Source of the DNA: JBBIJR01 sp037445875
Lineage (GTDB): Bacteria; CLD3; SB21
DNA length: 45,232 nt
Direction: 5' to 3'
Assembly (NCBI GenBank): GCA_037445875.1
Contig: JBBIJR010000023.1
Location: 1-45,232, forward strand
Translations under genes and position numbers: made by a program
Notes under the pieces: generated by a model
The model's database searches: none
Told to the model about the DNA's origin: nothing
Seen by the model: only the letters and a program-made list of their open reading frames with translations
Part shown: positions 42,279 to 45,232 of the stretch, one piece after another
Layout: each line of letters starts with the position of its first letter
How positions within the stretch are numbered: the first letter of the stretch is position 1

Positions 42279-43975
42279 CGTTTCTTCTTCCCGACGAGTA
42301 TCTCCACAAACTCGTAGTACGTAATTCCCTCTTCGCTGACACGCCGAACCCGCTTCCCGTCCACCCAGCCGTCCAGCATCGTTTCTGTTTCCGCGATGTC
42401 CTTGTGCAGATGGCCGGCCGCTTCGGTCACCGTAACCCTCCCTTCGAATTGACCCGCGAGCTGGATGATTTCCCTCAACATCTTTTCTTCGGTCGGCATG
42501 AAATCGGGAAAGTCGTAGACAAGGCCACCCTCGGACGTGACCCGTCCGACGCCACCATAGTCCTCCATCACCTGTTCCATCAGCTGGCTGGCCGCACGTT
42601 TCGAGATCTTGTAGTGGACCATCACGTCTCCCATGCTAAGCGTACCCTGATGGGAACGAATCAGGTCAATCACCTGGGCAGCTCGCTGCCGGCGCAAGGC
42701 TCCTTCCTTGGCGGACCGGCGCCGGTACAGTCGAATCGGAACGTACAGCGCCGCGGCAACAAGCACCCACAACCACCAGTAATCACCGAAATCGAAAAGG
42801 ACCGACCTCCAGGCAAACGGAAGCCGTTTCACCTGCACGGACAGGACATCCACGCCCAAGCCCTTGGATGCGTAAAAGCCAAAATTGGTCCCCCTGAGCG
42901 GACGATCGGGGTCCCTCGCCTGAATGAGCTCGCGGCCGTTCAGCAGTAATGTGAACTCATCTCCGGAACATCTCATGCCGAGCGTAAGGATGGAATCGGA
43001 CATGAAGGACACGGGGGCAGGTATAACGAGACGGCGGAGGGCCCCCTCGGAGCATTTCTCCAGCATGAACTGTTTTTCCTTTGTCAACAGCATCGCATAG
43101 TAGTTCTTCTCATCCAGGATCCGCGCCGTCACTCCGACGGTCCCCTCCCGAGGCCATCGCGAAACGCGAATTCGTCCTTCGATCTCGAAGTCTTCGAGAG
43201 AGCCGTACTGCCACGAGAATCGTCCATTGTTGGGGTCGTTCATCCTGTAATAACCGCGCTCATAGTGGGCGAAATCGGATTCCGACCACTTGCCCGACCT
43301 GTCCGAAAAATTCTCAACGAGTACAACCGAGGGATCCAAAGGATAATCGCCCTCCCGATCTACCGCGGCCAACTCGAAATGGTAGGATCTCGCCGGTACA
43401 CTCCCGGGTCTGTCAACCATCAGGTCGTCGAAATGGACGTGCGCATTCGAATACGCCAACACACCCACATGGCCCCTTACGAATTGGCGGTCGCGCGCGG
43501 AGGCCACTTCCGTCCCATTGATGAACAGGTCTATTTTCTCCCCACGGCATTGGACTTTCAGATAATTCACGCCGGATTGCTGAATGGCCGTATGCGCCGT
43601 CCATGGGATGAGCTCGAACCACCGATCTTTCTTCTGTCCTGCCAGTCTGAAGTAACCGTTCGCCGATACGCAGAATTCGTAGTAATTGTCATAGTCCCTC
43701 GTGCGAAACATCAGGCCGTATCCTTTGACATCCGGCCCGTCAAGGAATTCCGTCCGGATTTCGGCTTCGAAGTCGTCAAACAACTTCCCGTCGTAATAGC
43801 ACATGCGTCCTTCTTCTGCCTTGATGTGATAGGCCCCATGGAGATAGTAAGCGTATCCGGAGGTCGGCCACAACGTTTCGTCGTCAAACGTCTCCTGGTA
43901 CGTCGTCTGGGCCTGAGCGGGACAAATACCTGCAAGCAAAGCGGCCAGGATCGGGTGCAGTCGGCGTCGAATCAT
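42275..43975 (-). CDS. Membrane protein: two LamG/DUF1080-like exterior domains, one TM, cytoplasmic winged-helix-like domains
   Basis: A 566-residue protein with a signal peptide ending at PAQAQTT. Two concanavalin-like jelly-roll domains follow: residues about 25-195 (YYEFCVSANGYFRLAGQKKD, VGVLAYSNAHVHFDDLMVD) and about 225-385 (YYAMLLTKEKQFMLEKCSEG, TNFGFYASKGLGVDVLSVQV). The pattern is that of DUF1080/LamG-type sugar-binding folds. A single membrane helix (WWLWVLVAAALYVPIRLYR, about residues 396-415) leads to a basic cytoplasmic tail. That tail contains at least two helix-turn-helix-like units, LSMGDVMVHYKISKRAASQL and VTVTEAAGHLHKDIAETE. I infer a one-component receptor that senses an exterior carbohydrate and acts on DNA or a partner. 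Its start overlaps thiE as ATGA. Confidence 0.72.
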   Translation of the reverse strand: MIRRRLHPILAALLAGICPAQAQTTYQETFDDETLWPTSGYAYYLHGAYHIKAEEGRMCYYDGKLFDDFEAEIRTEFLDGPDVKGYGLMFRTRDYDNYYEFCVSANGYFRLAGQKKDRWFELIPWTAHTAIQQSGVNYLKVQCRGEKIDLFINGTEVASARDRQFVRGHVGVLAYSNAHVHFDDLMVDRPGSVPARSYHFELAAVDREGDYPLDPSVVLVENFSDRSGKWSESDFAHYERGYYRMNDPNNGRFSWQYGSLEDFEIEGRIRVSRWPREGTVGVTARILDEKNYYAMLLTKEKQFMLEKCSEGALRRLVIPAPVSFMSDSILTLGMRCSGDEFTLLLNGRELIQARDPDRPLRGTNFGFYASKGLGVDVLSVQVKRLPFAWRSVLFDFGDYWWLWVLVAAALYVPIRLYRRRSAKEGALRRQRAAQVIDLIRSHQGTLSMGDVMVHYKISKRAASQLMEQVMEDYGGVGRVTSEGGLVYDFPDFMPTEEKMLREIIQLAGQFEGRVTVTEAAGHLHKDIAETETMLDGWVDGKRVRRVSEEGITYYEFVEILVGKKKR

Positions 43976-44613
43976 TTCGGCGGGCTAAGGATTGAGTGAA
44001 CGATTTGGGACAGTATTCTGGTTTCTTGCAAGGGGTCGTCCGACGTCAAGATCGCCGACAGGATCGCCACGCCGTTGACGCCGGTCTGCAAGACCCGTGC
44101 GGCGTTCTCGCGGCTGATGCCCCCGATCGCAACGACTGGAATACTCACGGCCTCTCGGATTCTGCTGAGTCCCTCAACGCCGATGATACCCCGGATGTCC
44201 GACTTCGAGCCGGTTGAGAAAACCGCCCCTGAACCCACATAATCCGCGCCGGCCGATTCCGCGGACCGGGCCTCTTCCACCGTGTGCGCGGAGACACCTA
44301 TGATCCTGTCCTTTCCGAGAAGGCGCCTGGATTCTTCGATCGGCAGGTCTGATTGCCCGAGATGGACCCCATCGGCACCGGAAGCCCACGTAACGGCCAC
44401 ATCGTCATTGATGATCAGGGGAACACGATATGCACGCGACAGCCGAGTAACTTCCTGCGCATACGACAGGAACGCCTTGCGAGGCATGGTCTTTTCTCTC
44501 AGCTGCAACATGGTCACTCCACCGTCGAGCGCCTTCCGGATGATATCCAGGCATGAACGCGCTCCCGCCATATGGCTGTCCACGATCAGATACAGGCTGA
44601 AATCAGGAATCAC
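43972..44613 (-). CDS. thiE: Thiamine-phosphate synthase ThiE
   Basis: A 213-residue TIM-barrel enzyme joining hydroxymethylpyrimidine-PP and thiazole-phosphate to thiamine phosphate in the cytoplasm. Signatures are TMLQLREKTM (pyrophosphate binding), LIINDDVAVTWASGADGVHLGQ, GVSAHTVEEA, GADYVGSGAVFSTGSKSD (usual PTxTK region), VVAIGGISREN and GVNGVAILSAI. I chose GTG 44613: the open frame continues upstream to 44715, but those 34 codons lie in the 3' end of rnpB. The spacing from the rnpB end is 21 bases, with no Shine-Dalgarno and no promoter, so it may be co-transcribed with rnpB. No TPP riboswitch is visible. The stop overlaps the next gene's start as ATGA. Confidence 0.93.
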   Translation of the reverse strand: MIPDFSLYLIVDSHMAGARSCLDIIRKALDGGVTMLQLREKTMPRKAFLSYAQEVTRLSRAYRVPLIINDDVAVTWASGADGVHLGQSDLPIEESRRLLGKDRIIGVSAHTVEEARSAESAGADYVGSGAVFSTGSKSDIRGIIGVEGLSRIREAVSIPVVAIGGISRENAARVLQTGVNGVAILSAILTSDDPLQETRILSQIVHSILSPPK

Positions 44614-44634
44614 GGCCGGGACCGTAATAAAGGA

Positions 44635-45123
44635 GGCAAACAGACTGTAAGCCGAATTCTGTCCCCGCTGGTGGCGGGCCATAATCATTTGTCTAACATT
44701 CGACTTGTTCCGCATGCGGAACAGTATCGAAATGTTCCCTTAACTGGGATGCTGTGACGAGGACTTTCGTCCCGTGCGCAGCGTCCCGTCCAGGATGCGA
44801 TCTACCCGAAGGCGCTCCGGAGAATCGGGCAGGCGACCCTGCGTACGCCGGGGCGTACACGCCTTCTTATTTGATCTTTCTCCAGGGGGGTTTAGCAGAC
44901 GGTATCATTACTGATACCGTCAGTGCGCTCTTGCCGCACTATTTCACCCTTACCCCAACCGAGGCCGGGGCGGTATGTTTTCTGTTCCACTGTCCGTAAC
45001 CGGATCCTCGCGGACCCGATTCCCGTCATTGTCATTGACTCTGACGGCACCTTGCCTTGCGGAGTTCGGACTTTCCTCTCCGATCGACCCGAGCCGACCG
45101 GAGCGATTATGCGTCTGCTTGCC
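44635..45123 (-). ncRNA. rnpB: RNase P RNA, bacterial type A
   Basis: On the minus strand the conserved blocks appear in order: GAGGAAAGTCCGAAC (45078-45064), AGGGTGAAATAGTGCGG (44950-44934) with GCAAGAGCGCAC, AAACCCCCCTGGAG and a following ATCAAATA, and ACAGAATTCGGCTTAC (44662-44647). The P1 ends pair as GGCAAGCAGAC with GTCTGTTTGCC, placing the termini near 45123 and 44635. CGTAAT (45141-45136) and ATTACG (44628-44623) could extend P1. The RNA catalyses tRNA 5'-end maturation; its own promoter lies immediately upstream. Short protein frames here are shadows. Confidence 0.97.
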
Positions 45124-45145
45124 AAAGAACGGTTGATTACGAGCC

Positions 45146-45174
45146 AATATAAAACCGCCGGTCGAGAATGGCAA
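45146..45174 (-). promoter_or_regulatory. Sigma70-type promoter for rnpB
   Basis: On the minus strand, TTGCCA (45174-45169) and TATATT (45151-45146) are spaced by exactly 17 bases. Initiation would fall about 15 bases before the P1-defined 5' end, or near the start of the possible extended P1. The remaining bases to the right edge (45175-45232) show nothing I can support. Confidence 0.6.
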
Positions 45175-45232
45175 AGCGAATTTCGCTACGGACGGGGATG
45201 AAACGTGCGGTGGATTTCCTTCAGGTATTCCC

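Noticed and set aside
44614..44634. TPP riboswitch upstream of thiE
   Set aside because: Only 21 bases separate thiE from rnpB, and no thi-box consensus (CTGAGA type) was seen.
44614..44715. Extended thiE N-terminus of 34 codons
   Set aside because: These codons lie in the conserved 3' end of rnpB and do not resemble ThiE.
1..45232. CRISPR arrays, insertion sequences or integrases
   Set aside because: No regularly spaced repeats, transposase motifs or terminal inverted repeats were seen on reading the window.

Overview
The window comes from a Gram-negative, LPS-making bacterium: it carries BamA, two Skp/OmpH-like chaperones, LpxD and several outer-membrane beta-barrels. The run uppS-bamA-skp-skp followed by lpxD and ruvB resembles gene orders in the Fibrobacterota-Chlorobiota-Bacteroidota group and related candidate phyla. 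The promoters I can read are ordinary sigma70-type (TTGnnn, 17 bp, TATATT/TATGAT), not the -7/-33 type of Bacteroidia, so a lineage outside Bacteroidia is more likely. The phylum is an inference. One 11-base run of N (14951-14961) shows this is a scaffolded draft assembly.

Positions 1-27633 are one large plus-strand surface-polysaccharide locus, cut by the left edge. It holds four glycosyltransferase genes plus a GT4 domain fused to a Wzy-like polymerase, a second Wzy-like protein, a WecA-type initiating phosphosugar transferase, a WecG/TagA-type transferase and a Wzi-like barrel. It also has three methyltransferases, a bi-domain dehydrogenase/Gfo-Idh-MocA protein, an alpha/alpha-toroid protein, four SGNH/GDSL-like proteins and two O-carbamoyltransferases. 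Two small membrane proteins known from carbamoylation loci are present: an SxtJ homologue and a 55-residue DUF5989 protein. Genes mostly overlap or abut, suggesting long operons. I infer a glycan that is methylated, carbamoylated and perhaps O-acylated. No Wzx flippase, Wza or Wzc is visible, so the locus probably continues to the left.

Positions 27630-33500 continue on the plus strand with tatC, a secreted thioredoxin-like CxxS protein, an ArsA/Get3-type ATPase with an HSP20-like tail, and a 1075-residue protein joining an HExxH peptidase domain, a TolB-like propeller and an outer-membrane barrel. A minus-strand tRNA-Asp (own promoter and terminator) and a minus-strand M28 aminopeptidase follow.

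Positions 35595-42278 are an envelope and housekeeping block: uppS, bamA, two skp/ompH genes, an intrinsic terminator, lpxD and ruvB. Convergent to it, on the minus strand, are rnpB (RNase P RNA, 44635-45123, with its own promoter), thiE just downstream, and a membrane protein with two LamG/DUF1080-like exterior domains, one transmembrane helix and cytoplasmic winged-helix-like domains.

The most unusual items are the dispersed carbamoyltransferase/SGNH/SxtJ/DUF5989 set inside a glycan locus, the Wzy-GT4 fusion, the peptidase-propeller-barrel protein, the LamG-TM-winged-helix protein, the rnpB-thiE junction, and a terminator only eight bases ahead of lpxD.
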